This document shows positions 26,625 through 34,142 of a stretch of DNA of 64,000 nucleotides, one piece after another. Source of the DNA: Shimwellia pseudoproteus (lineage in GTDB: Bacteria; Pseudomonadota; Gammaproteobacteria; Enterobacterales; Enterobacteriaceae); contig NZ_WBXP01000010.1 in assembly GCF_016415625.1 (NCBI RefSeq), forward strand, positions 1-64,000, written 5' to 3'. Under the pieces are notes generated by a model, which saw only the letters and a list, made by a program, of their open reading frames with translations, searched no databases and was not told where the DNA came from. A program made the translations under genes and the position numbers. How positions within the stretch are numbered: position 1 is the stretch's first letter; every line of letters starts with the position of its first letter.

Positions 26625-27410
26625 TTATTCGCTAATTAATGCCAATACCCGCAGTGGGCTGCCGGAGCCCGCGGCGATTTTCAGCGGTGCGGCGATAATC
26701 AGCGCACCGCGGGTGGGCAGTTGGTCGAGATTGGTCAGACACTGTAACCCGTATTTATTGGCACCGTGCATCAGGGTGTGGCACGGGTAGGCCAGCGGCC
26801 AGGCGTAGGACTGCCCGGCATCGGTGTTGATGGTCTCCACCCCGAAACCGCGCACGTTACGCTGGTTGATCAGCCATTCCACCGTCTCCTGAGCCGGGCC
26901 AGGGGTATGGGCACCATCGGCATGCATATTGAGGAACGCCTCCGCGTCACCGGCCTTTTTCGACCAGTCGGTACGAAATAGCAGCCAGGCGCCTTCCGGG
27001 ATCCGGCCATGTTGCTGCTCCCAGCTTTCCAGATAATCGACACTCAGGATCCAGTCCGGGTTGTCTGCCACCTCGCGGCTGGCATCCACCACCACCGCCG
27101 GGCCGATAAACACGCTGGGGTCAATGGTATCCACCGTATTGGCCGGGTACTCACGGCCGCTTATCCAGTGGGCGGGGGCATCAAAATGGGTGCCGGTATG
27201 CTCGCTACAACTGAAATTATTCCAGTACCAGCCCGGGCCCTGTTGGTCATAACAAGAGATGGTCTCTTTGCGAAAGCCCCATGCCTGGCCAAACTGCGGC
27301 GGCAGTTGTAGTGTGGGAAACTGTTCACTCAGGGTTTGGGTTAAATCAATAATCCGGATTGCCCCCCGGGCAAGGCCGTCAGACAGTGCTGCCAGAATTG
27401 TGGTATTCAT
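26625..27410 (-). CDS. Isatin hydrolase-like cyclase family metal hydrolase
   Basis: A 261-residue protein of the cyclase/kynurenine-formamidase superfamily. The metal-binding motif HxGTHxDxPxHW is complete (His71, His75, Asp77, His81). The later segments FRTDWSK, HTPGPAQETVEWL, FGVETINTDAG and KYGLQCLTNLDQLP are those I associate with isatin hydrolases rather than with the shorter (about 210-residue) kynurenine formamidases. Isatin hydrolase opens isatin to isatinate. AGGTGA lies upstream of the start. It is downstream of a MarR gene on the same strand. If the assignment holds, its product is a 2-oxoacid suitable for IorAB. Confidence 0.78.
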   Translation of the reverse strand: MNTTILAALSDGLARGAIRIIDLTQTLSEQFPTLQLPPQFGQAWGFRKETISCYDQQGPGWYWNNFSCSEHTGTHFDAPAHWISGREYPANTVDTIDPSVFIGPAVVVDASREVADNPDWILSVDYLESWEQQHGRIPEGAWLLFRTDWSKKAGDAEAFLNMHADGAHTPGPAQETVEWLINQRNVRGFGVETINTDAGQSYAWPLAYPCHTLMHGANKYGLQCLTNLDQLPTRGALIIAAPLKIAAGSGSPLRVLALISE

Positions 27411-27526
27411 CAGTGGTCACCTGTTGCTGGTGTTTCGTGTGATTAACAAACCGCTGACAGTGTAATACGGTGCCGCAGGCTGACTATCCGTTTACTGAGG
27501 TGGCTATCCGAAAAGCGAAGAAATCC

Positions 27527-28003
27527 TTATTCGCGCCCTTCACGGGTTAGCTGGTGCTTAAAATGGCCCAGCAGCGGATATAACTGGGACTTCTCCTGCG
27601 CCGGAATGTTTGCCATCAGGGTATTAAGCCAGTGCTGGTGCGCTTCGGCCATCAAGTCAAACTGCTGTTTGCCCACCCGGGTGAGCCGCACCCGGCAGGC
27701 GCGCCGATCGCTGGGATCGTAAACCCGCTCGGCCATTCCTTCTTTTTCGAGGCTGTCTGCCAGGCCGGTAATATTCCCCCCGGTGACCAGCATCAAACGG
27801 GAAAGCTCCCCCATTTTGATCCCTTCCGGAAAGCGGTCCAGCTGCGCCAGCATGTCAAAACGCGGTAAGGTGCTGCCAAATTGCTCACGCATACGCTGTC
27901 GCAGCTCGGTTTCGATGATATTGACGCAGGACAGTAACCGCAGCCATAGCTTGACATCAAGCACGTCCGCCGCAGAGGGTGTAACAAATGATGTTGATTT
28001 CAT
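27527..28003 (-). CDS. MarR family regulator divergent from the flavin monooxygenase
   Basis: A 158-residue MarR protein. The helix-turn-helix and wing occupy about residues 60-110 (IKMGELSRLMLVTGGNITGLADSLE, then DPSDRRACRVRLT). A nearly perfect ribosome site (AAAGGAGGT) lies upstream of the ATG. It is divergent from the monooxygenase/flavin-reductase pair and upstream of the isatin-hydrolase-like gene, so it probably represses both directions and is relieved by an aromatic ligand. A small TTTCA-T-TGAAA palindrome overlaps its own start codon. Confidence 0.87.
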   Translation of the reverse strand: MKSTSFVTPSAADVLDVKLWLRLLSCVNIIETELRQRMREQFGSTLPRFDMLAQLDRFPEGIKMGELSRLMLVTGGNITGLADSLEKEGMAERVYDPSDRRACRVRLTRVGKQQFDLMAEAHQHWLNTLMANIPAQEKSQLYPLLGHFKHQLTREGRE

Positions 28004-28060
28004 TGAAAAATACCTCCTTTAGCATCGCCAGGTTCCACTGTGGGTCATCACTATTTGCTC

Positions 28061-28076
28061 TGTGACATCTCTCACA
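28061..28076. promoter_or_regulatory. Consensus CRP-binding site
   Basis: The sequence TGTGA-N6-TCACA matches both half-sites of the CRP consensus exactly. It lies in the 194-base gap between the MarR gene and the monooxygenase gene, about 120 bases upstream of the monooxygenase start, suggesting glucose-sensitive activation. Confidence 0.75.
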
Positions 28077-28197
28077 GCTGTGTAATTATTAAGCACGTGA
28101 TGCTGGACAAATTTACTTTAAACCTAAAATATTCAGGTGTGAAATAACTTTTCATGGCCGACGATATATGACGTTAACTTCCTGACAGGAGCCAGCT

Positions 28198-29349
28198 ATG
28201 GCGGACATTAAAGCAAATCGTATGTTTAATAATAATAAATTTAAACTTGGTTTTTTTGCCGCCAACTGCTCCGGCGGGATGGCGGTTACTCAACTGGCCG
28301 AACGCTGGGATAACTCCTGGGAAAATAACCTTAAAATGGCCCAACTGGCGGATGAAGCCGGGCTGGAATTTCTGCTGCCCATCGCCCGCTGGATTGGTTA
28401 CGGCGGCGCCACCAATTTCCACGGCAATGTACTGGAGACCACCACCTGGGCCGCCGCGCTGCTGGCGGCCACCCGCTATATCAGCGTGTTCTCAACGGTG
28501 CATACCTCGTTTAACCACCCGGTGGTGGTGGCCAAACAACTGGCCACCATGGATCAGATTGGCCAGGGGCGCGCCGGGTTAAACGTGGTATGCGGCTGGA
28601 ACCGCCCGGAATATGAAGCGCTGGGCGGGGATTTGCCCTATGACCATGTTAGCCGCTACGCCTATGGCCAGGAGTGGTTTGATGTTATCCAGAAACTGTG
28701 GCAGGAAGAGAAACCCTTTGACTGGGAAGGCCACTATTTCAAACTGAAAGAGACTTACAGCCTGCCGCACCCGCTGCGTAAATCAGTACCAATCTTTAAC
28801 GCCGCCGGCTCCAGTGAGGGGCGTGAATTTGCGGTACGCAATGCCGATTTCCTGTTCACTTCCGCTATTAGCCTGGCCCGCTCTGAACAGGAAATCGCCG
28901 GGATTAAGAAACAGGCGGCCAACGTGATACGCCGCCACCCGCTTGATATTCTGACCTTTTCTTATGTGGTGTGCTGCCCGACCCGCAGCGAAGCAGAAGA
29001 ATACCAGCATTACTATTCCCAGCAGCACGCAGACTGGGCGGCGGTAGATAATATTATTCGCCTGATGTTTGAAAATGCCGAGTCCTTCCCGAAAGATCAG
29101 CTGCAACTGATCCGTGACCGTTTCTCTGCCGGGCACGGCGGCTTTCCGCTGGTAGGGACCCCGGACGACGTAGCGGACGGGATAGCCCGGTTACACCAGG
29201 CGGGTTTCTCCGGCTCAACGCTGTCGTTCGTCAACTACGCGCAGGACTTTCCGTATTTCCGCGACGAGGTGCTGCCGCGCCTGGAAGCCCGCGGGCTGCG
29301 TGAGCCGTTCCGCCCGGACGCCGCCCAGCGGCCAGGAGAAGCAGCATGA
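28198..29349 (+). CDS. RutA/SfnG-like luciferase-family flavin monooxygenase
   Basis: A 383-residue luciferase-like (LLM) FMNH2-dependent monooxygenase. The motifs IARWIGYGG, NVVCGWNRPEYEALG and the C-terminal LVGTPDDVADGI place it near RutA (pyrimidine ring opening) and SfnG (sulfone cleavage). AGGAG precedes the ATG. The flavin reductase gene overlaps its stop by four bases, as expected for a two-component system. RutA cleaves a cyclic amide bond through a flavin peroxide, so opening or oxidising an indole-type lactam is conceivable; that is speculation. It is preceded by a CRP site and a divergent MarR gene. Confidence 0.82.
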   Translation: MADIKANRMFNNNKFKLGFFAANCSGGMAVTQLAERWDNSWENNLKMAQLADEAGLEFLLPIARWIGYGGATNFHGNVLETTTWAAALLAATRYISVFSTVHTSFNHPVVVAKQLATMDQIGQGRAGLNVVCGWNRPEYEALGGDLPYDHVSRYAYGQEWFDVIQKLWQEEKPFDWEGHYFKLKETYSLPHPLRKSVPIFNAAGSSEGREFAVRNADFLFTSAISLARSEQEIAGIKKQAANVIRRHPLDILTFSYVVCCPTRSEAEEYQHYYSQQHADWAAVDNIIRLMFENAESFPKDQLQLIRDRFSAGHGGFPLVGTPDDVADGIARLHQAGFSGSTLSFVNYAQDFPYFRDEVLPRLEARGLREPFRPDAAQRPGEAA

Positions 29350-29846
29350 CCGCCCCTCTGTCGGCACAAACCTTCACCCACGGAATGCGCCAGCTAACCC
29401 TGCCGGTGGCGGTGATCACCGTCCATTCCGGTGGCCAGCGTAATGGGCTTACTGCCTCGTCATTTTGCTCGGTTAGCACCCAGCCACCGCGGGTGCTGGT
29501 GTGTATCGGCAAACAGTCCAGCACCCACAGCCAGCTGGCGGTGGGTGAAGGGATTGGGGTCAATGTGCTGGCGGCGGATCAGCAGGACATCGCGATGGGG
29601 TTTGCCAGTAAATCGGTGCACGGTGAACAGCGTTTTGAGCAAGGATGCTGGCGCCCGCTGATCACCGGGGCCCCGATGCTGGAGGGCAGCGCGGTCAGCT
29701 TTGACTGTGTTATCGATAGCATTATTGATGATACCACCCACAGTATTGTCACCGCGACCGTGGTCGGAATGACCCACAGCGACCAGCCGTGCCTGCTGTA
29801 TCACAATGGCGCGGCGGTGGCGATGCCTACCGCCCAACCGGCCTGA
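29346..29846 (+). CDS. RutF-like NAD(P)H:FMN reductase
   Basis: A 166-residue flavin reductase of the split-barrel RutF/HpaC family. The motifs AVITV, RNGLTASSFCSVSTQPPRVLVCI and INVL-like GVNVLA (about residues 30-85) are the FMN-binding parts of this family. It would supply reduced FMN to the overlapping upstream monooxygenase; the ATGA overlap supports equal expression. It ends the two-gene operon and is followed by a hairpin. The partner monooxygenase, not this subunit, determines the substrate. Confidence 0.88.
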   Translation: MTAPLSAQTFTHGMRQLTLPVAVITVHSGGQRNGLTASSFCSVSTQPPRVLVCIGKQSSTHSQLAVGEGIGVNVLAADQQDIAMGFASKSVHGEQRFEQGCWRPLITGAPMLEGSAVSFDCVIDSIIDDTTHSIVTATVVGMTHSDQPCLLYHNGAAVAMPTAQPA

Positions 29847-29851
29847 TAACC

Positions 29852-29880
29852 CCAGGGGCGGCGCCCGGCGTGGCCCCTGG
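29852..29880 (+). terminator. Hairpin after the flavin reductase gene
   Basis: An 8-bp perfect stem (CCAGGGGC with GCCCCTGG) around a 13-base GC-rich loop starts five bases after the stop codon and is followed by a moderately T-rich stretch. Confidence 0.55.
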
Positions 29881-29986
29881 ATTCGTCTTGTTGCCCCACC
29901 CCCGCAAATCAACCCGCGCTAGATCCCTTCGCAACGGTTATGTTATAACATCGGCAATCACTTCTTTTTATTGCGCGGCAATCACC

Positions 29987-30238
29987 ATGAAAATACATAA
30001 CCTGGCGGTGCTGTCTTTGACGCTCTGCTCCACCGGCGCCCTGGCCTTTCAGTCCAAACCCTTGCCGGGCCACCATACGCCGGCAGTACAAACCCGGGCA
30101 CTGGAGGACAATATCGCCAGCCAGTTCTACAGCCACCAGGGGACACCCGGGCAGGCAACGCCGCTGGGCACCTGCCCGGCAACCCCGGTTCCCGGCTGTA
30201 ACTGTGCGCTCTGTTCTCAGCTACGCAACCGCGGATAA
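29987..30238 (+). CDS. Small exported cysteine-containing protein, unrecognised
   Basis: An 83-residue protein with a clear signal peptide (MKIHNLAVLSLTL, cleavage near ALA at about 20). The mature part is about 63 residues, rich in Pro, Gln and Gly, and ends with four cysteines in a short region (CPATPVPGCNCALC). This arrangement could form two disulfides or bind a metal in the periplasm. The longer open frame upstream is rejected because the signal peptide begins at this ATG; the ribosome site is weak. I do not recognise the family. It converges with the yoaG-like gene, ending seven bases away. Confidence 0.6.
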   Translation: MKIHNLAVLSLTLCSTGALAFQSKPLPGHHTPAVQTRALEDNIASQFYSHQGTPGQATPLGTCPATPVPGCNCALCSQLRNRG

Positions 30239-30245
30239 TAACGGC

Positions 30246-30584
30246 CTACCAGCCACAGACATTCGCGTCCTCTTCAGACTCGTAGCCGCGCACGATGTTA
30301 ATCAGATCTTTCACGCTGTCCGCCCCGACAGTGGGGTCATTTAGCTGGCTCAGATGGGTAAAGTCTTTATCCACGGAGACGCCGTTGTTTTTATTGGTGA
30401 CCGTCATCACGACGCCATCATCATTGCGGCTCTCGGGGGTTAATACCGCCAGCAACGCGTTAACGGCAGCCATCGCCTGTTGCGGGATTAATAGCGCCAT
30501 CGGTTTCAGGTAGATATTTTCACTCACCTGGTGGGTACGGTTATTGGTTATAGCTAGCGCATAGCCCTGGTTTTCACTGGTCAT
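30246..30584 (-). CDS. yoaG: Tandem (two-repeat) YoaG-like protein
   Basis: A 112-residue protein whose two halves each resemble the 60-residue E. coli YoaG. The first half contains AITNN and PMALLIPQQA; the second contains TVTNKNNGVSVD and ends in the characteristic VCGW. E. coli YoaG is a small dimeric protein, so this looks like a single-chain fused dimer. AGGAG lies upstream of the ATG. It is 14 bases after yeaR; in E. coli yeaR-yoaG is a nitrate/nitrite- and NO-responsive operon. Its molecular function is unknown. Confidence 0.8.
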   Translation of the reverse strand: MTSENQGYALAITNNRTHQVSENIYLKPMALLIPQQAMAAVNALLAVLTPESRNDDGVVMTVTNKNNGVSVDKDFTHLSQLNDPTVGADSVKDLINIVRGYESEEDANVCGW

Positions 30585-30598
30585 GGGCAGTTCTCCTG

Positions 30599-30928
30599 TT
30601 ATTCCATCAGAATGCGGGGATCAACAAAAAAATCCACGTTAAATACCGTGTCATCGCTCAGTGCTTCGATACGGTGCCATTTTTCCGGCGGGAAAACGCC
30701 GAATTCCCCCGCGTTAATTGTCAGGGTTTCCACCGGTGCCGGGCTGGTTTCATCGGCATAGCCGTAATAACGAATGCCGCCCTGCATCACGCTTAATCGC
30801 GGGTAGACCCCCTGGCGGGTGCCGGCATCCAGGTGGCGTTGCCAGATCCCCGCAGGGGCGGTGTCTTTTGTCCAGAACGGGGTGGCTTTGGTGTGAATAA
30901 AATGAGCGGGAATAATAATGCGTTGCAT
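30599..30928 (-). CDS. yeaR: YeaR-like DUF1971 cupin protein
   Basis: A 109-residue protein matching E. coli YeaR along its length (HTKATPFWTK, PAGIWQRHLDAGTR, GVYPRLSVM, VFPPEKWHRIEA). It is a small cupin of the DUF1971 family, related to the N-terminal region of some TehB proteins. In E. coli its operon is induced by nitrate through NarL and derepressed by NO through NsrR, pointing to a role in nitrosative or tellurite-type stress; the reaction is not known. It is ten residues shorter than the E. coli protein at the C terminus. Confidence 0.9.
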   Translation of the reverse strand: MQRIIIPAHFIHTKATPFWTKDTAPAGIWQRHLDAGTRQGVYPRLSVMQGGIRYYGYADETSPAPVETLTINAGEFGVFPPEKWHRIEALSDDTVFNVDFFVDPRILME

Positions 30929-31344
30929 CAGCGAACCTCATCTGTGCACCAGAGTAATTTATCAGTGGTGATAATGGATATGTTGCATATGATATACCTC
31001 TTTAACGTATTGTGAATGCCTTCAAAGGGGTAGCTCGCCCGGCTTATTTCATTGCAGAATAATAATAGCCCTGCCTTAGAATCCTACGGTCATTATTCTG
31101 TCTGATCCCGTGGCGTTATTAGCGTGAGAAAATTCTGCCCGCCACGCCCGATAAAAAGCGCGATAGAAAGAGCCGCCGCGTTGGTGGTAAAGAAGGCAAT
31201 AAAAAGCAATAAATCGCCCAACGCGGAAACATCTTTTTTTACTCACGCCGTATATTATCGTACTGAGGGCGCAGAACACTGACCCCCGGCGAGGGGTAGC
31301 GCAGTGTGATACCCGCGTGTCAAAGACATACACAAGGAGCGTTT
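30929..31344. promoter_or_regulatory. yeaR promoter region with two NarL-type heptamers
   Basis: A 416-base gap without a clear gene. Two matches to the NarL heptamer TACYYMT occur, TACCTCT at 30995-31001 on the plus strand and TACCCCT at 31032-31026 on the minus strand, consistent with nitrate control of yeaR. An NsrR site is not clearly recognisable. A hydrophobic open frame without a usable start lies at 31093-31242 on the minus strand. The promoter of the divergent methyltransferase gene must also lie here. Confidence 0.45.
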
Positions 31345-32184
31345 ATGGATATCAGCAGTATGATTACTTTTACCCCCCTTGCTGAGCCGCAAGAGGATGA
31401 CCACAAGCTCCCCTGGGATGAAGCTAACTTCAGCCAGCGCATGCTACATCAGCATCTGTCTCAGGATAATGACTGGGCCAGCCGTCGCCAGCCGGTGATT
31501 GATCAGCATATTACCTGGATTAGTAGCCAGTTACCGCCCGAGGCGCGGATCCTTGATCTGGGCTGCGGGCCAGGCTTATATACCCTGCCCCTTGCCCGCA
31601 TGGGATACCAGTGTACCGGGGTGGATTTCTCACCAGCGTCAATCGCTTATGCCCGGCGCCAGGAACGTCATGAGGCGCTGGACATTACTTATGTCCACCA
31701 GGATATGCGCCACTTTTCCCCGGCGCAGCCGTTCGATTTCATCATGATGACCTTCGGGGAGTTAAACACCTTCAGCGTGGCGGAAGTGCGCCACCTGCTG
31801 CGCCAGTGTGCCCAGTGGCTGGTGCCGGGCGGCAAGCTGCTTATCGAAGTGCATACCTTTGATGAAGTGAAGCGCCAGGGCCAGGCCGCCCCCGGCTGGC
31901 AGCGTTGCCCCCAGGGGCTGTTTCTGGCAGAGCCTCACCTGCTGCTGACAGAAAATGAGTGGGATGACGCCACCAGCACCAGTCTGACCCGCTACTGGGC
32001 CATTGACCATAATGGCAAAGTGACCCGTTTCGGCAGCCAGATGAGCGCCTGGCAAGAGCAAACCGGCGTCCAGTGGCTGGAGGAGAGCGGCTTCCACGAC
32101 ATTCAGCGCTTGCCGGTGAGTGCCTGGTCCGTCAGCGATACCTTTGCCGGGAAGCTTTATCCGCTATTAGCCACCCGCACTTAA
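31345..32184 (+). CDS. Class I SAM-dependent methyltransferase
   Basis: A 279-residue methyltransferase. Motif I ILDLGCGPG (about 69-77) and the acidic end of strand 2 (TGVDFSP) show the Rossmann SAM-binding fold; MMTFGELNTF is the motif IV region. AAGGAG sits seven bases before the ATG at 31345, which is preferred over an in-frame ATG 39 bases upstream. The C-terminal part probably forms the substrate-binding region, but no specific substrate family is recognised. It stands alone between yeaR and cadBA, in the place where E. coli-like genomes may carry cadC. Confidence 0.78.
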   Translation: MDISSMITFTPLAEPQEDDHKLPWDEANFSQRMLHQHLSQDNDWASRRQPVIDQHITWISSQLPPEARILDLGCGPGLYTLPLARMGYQCTGVDFSPASIAYARRQERHEALDITYVHQDMRHFSPAQPFDFIMMTFGELNTFSVAEVRHLLRQCAQWLVPGGKLLIEVHTFDEVKRQGQAAPGWQRCPQGLFLAEPHLLLTENEWDDATSTSLTRYWAIDHNGKVTRFGSQMSAWQEQTGVQWLEESGFHDIQRLPVSAWSVSDTFAGKLYPLLATRT

Positions 32185-32753
32185 CCCCAGCGCGACCCGC
32201 TAATACGGGATCGCGCTTATCAATAATCGCCTGGGGGCGCCCCGGGACATATAAGCGCCAGTTCGGCGCTTATCCCCGGAAATATGTATATATCCACATA
32301 CTGTTATATCTATGACGCATTTATCAATAAGTGTAATAAATAATAATAGTCACCAAACTTTTGCCCTGATGTGTTGCTCTATTTCGGTGCAATTTAAATT
32401 CCACACTAATTATGTGCAATGAATTCAACCAGCTAAAAACCCCCTACCATAATTTGTAGTTATTTAAATTTGACATTAACGATCCTGTTTTTAAGGCTGA
32501 AAATGCGTTATCCAAAAAATGCCACAATAACAAAATAAAAATTACCAACCGTTTGATTTACAAGACTAACGCAACAACCACATTAACTGCGCGCTCTTTA
32601 ATATCTTGATTTATATGATTTTTACTGATTAGCTTAATTTTTTAAATGAGTCAGCAACTTTTGCCATCATATCTATACTTAAGGCGAATCTGGCATTACG
32701 TGGGCAAGAAAATATCCCGCATTAAATCATGTATTTTTCAGGAGTGGTAGCTC
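32185..32753 (+). promoter_or_regulatory. AT-rich cadBA promoter region
   Basis: A 569-base, strongly AT-rich gap with no gene. A TATACT -10 element at 32674-32679, lacking a good -35, lies about 75 bases before cadB, as expected for an activator-dependent promoter. In E. coli this region binds CadC and is silenced by H-NS; the AT-rich tract here fits that pattern, but individual CadC sites cannot be assigned. Confidence 0.5.
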
Positions 32754-34061
32754 ATGGCTGACGTCAAAAAAATAGGCCTAATTGCGTGTACGGGTGTGGT
32801 AGCCGGGAACATGATGGGGAGCGGCATTGCGCTATTACCCGCCAACCTGGCCAGTATCGGTTCAATTGCTATTTACGGCTGGATAATTGCGCTTATTGGG
32901 GCAATTTCTCTGGCGTATGTTTACGCGCGTTTGGCGACCAAAAACCCTCAGGAAGGGGGGCCAATTGCCTACGCAGGGGAAGTTAGCCCGGCCTTCGGTT
33001 TTCAGACTGGGGTACTTTATTATCACGCTAACTGGATCGGTAACCTCGCTATCGGGATCACTGCCGTTTCCTATCTCTCTACCTTTTTCCCTATTCTCAA
33101 CAACCCTATTCCCGCCGGGATTGCCTGTATTGCTATCGTCTGGATCTTTACCTTCGTTAACATGCTGGGCGGTACCTGGGTAAGCCGGCTGACCACCATC
33201 GGCCTGGTGCTGGTGCTTATCCCGGTTGTCGGTACCGCTATCGCGGGCTGGTACTGGTTCAGCCCGGAAACCTATATGGCGAACTGGAACACCTCTGGCC
33301 AGGGCAGCTATAAAGCGATTATCAGCAGTATTTTGCTCTGCCTGTGGGCGTTTATCGGGGTGGAATCCGCAGCGGTAAGTACCGGTATGGTGGAAAACCC
33401 ACAACGTACCGTCCCGCTGGCCACTATGATGGGGACCTTCCTGGCCGGTATCGTATATATCGCCGCCACGCAGGTTATTGCCGGTATGTTCCCGGCCCAC
33501 GTGATGGCCTCTTCCGGCGCGCCGTTTGCGGTGAGTGCGTCAACCATGGTGGGTGGCTGGGCAGCGGCGGCGGTTTCCGCGTTTACCGCCTTTGCCTGTC
33601 TGACCTCTCTGGGGTCCTGGATGATGCTGGTAGGCCAGGCCGGTGCCCGTGCGGCCCACGACGGTAACTTCCCGAAAGTCTATGGCGAGATGGATAAGAA
33701 CGGCATTCCGAAGAAAGGCCTGTTCCTGGCATCCATCAAAATGACCATTCTGATGGTGTTGATAACGGTAATGAACGCCAGCAGCGGTAACGCCTCTGAC
33801 CTGTTCGGTGAATTGACCGGTATTGCGGTGCTGCTGACGATGTTGCCGTACTTCTACTCCTGTATTGACCTTATCCGTTTTGACGGCGTGAACCTGAAAA
33901 ATATTCTCAGCCTGATTGCGTCCATCTTCGGCTGCGTCTTCTGCTTTATTGCACTGATGGGGGCGAACTCCTTCGAACTGGCAGGTACCTTTATTATCAG
34001 CCTGATTATCCTGATGTTCTACTGCCGCAAAATTGGCGCCAAAGCCCCGGTATCTAACTGA
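32754..34061 (+). CDS. cadB: Lysine/cadaverine antiporter CadB
   Basis: A 435-residue, twelve-span transporter of the APC superfamily, closely matching E. coli CadB (VVAGNMMGSGIALLPANL at the N terminus, FGFQTGVLYYHANWIGNL, SLGSWMMLVGQAG). It exchanges external lysine for internal cadaverine across the inner membrane and, with CadA, consumes protons during acid stress. CAGGAG precedes the ATG. It is followed by a hairpin and then cadA. The C-terminal tail is shorter than in E. coli, ending KAPVSN. Confidence 0.95.
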   Translation: MADVKKIGLIACTGVVAGNMMGSGIALLPANLASIGSIAIYGWIIALIGAISLAYVYARLATKNPQEGGPIAYAGEVSPAFGFQTGVLYYHANWIGNLAIGITAVSYLSTFFPILNNPIPAGIACIAIVWIFTFVNMLGGTWVSRLTTIGLVLVLIPVVGTAIAGWYWFSPETYMANWNTSGQGSYKAIISSILLCLWAFIGVESAAVSTGMVENPQRTVPLATMMGTFLAGIVYIAATQVIAGMFPAHVMASSGAPFAVSASTMVGGWAAAAVSAFTAFACLTSLGSWMMLVGQAGARAAHDGNFPKVYGEMDKNGIPKKGLFLASIKMTILMVLITVMNASSGNASDLFGELTGIAVLLTMLPYFYSCIDLIRFDGVNLKNILSLIASIFGCVFCFIALMGANSFELAGTFIISLIILMFYCRKIGAKAPVSN

Positions 34062-34090
34062 TAGATCAAATCCTATTTGGTTCTGTTTTC

Positions 34091-34116
34091 CCCGCATCCC
34101 TTCCCCGGGATGCGGG
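34091..34116 (+). terminator. Intercistronic hairpin between cadB and cadA
   Basis: A perfect 10-bp stem (CCCGCATCCC with GGGATGCGGG) and 6-base loop. No T-run follows, so it more likely adjusts the cadB:cadA message ratio or protects 3' ends than fully terminating. Confidence 0.65.
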
Positions 34117-34142
34117 TTCCAAAAACCTGGAGAAGTGTATAC

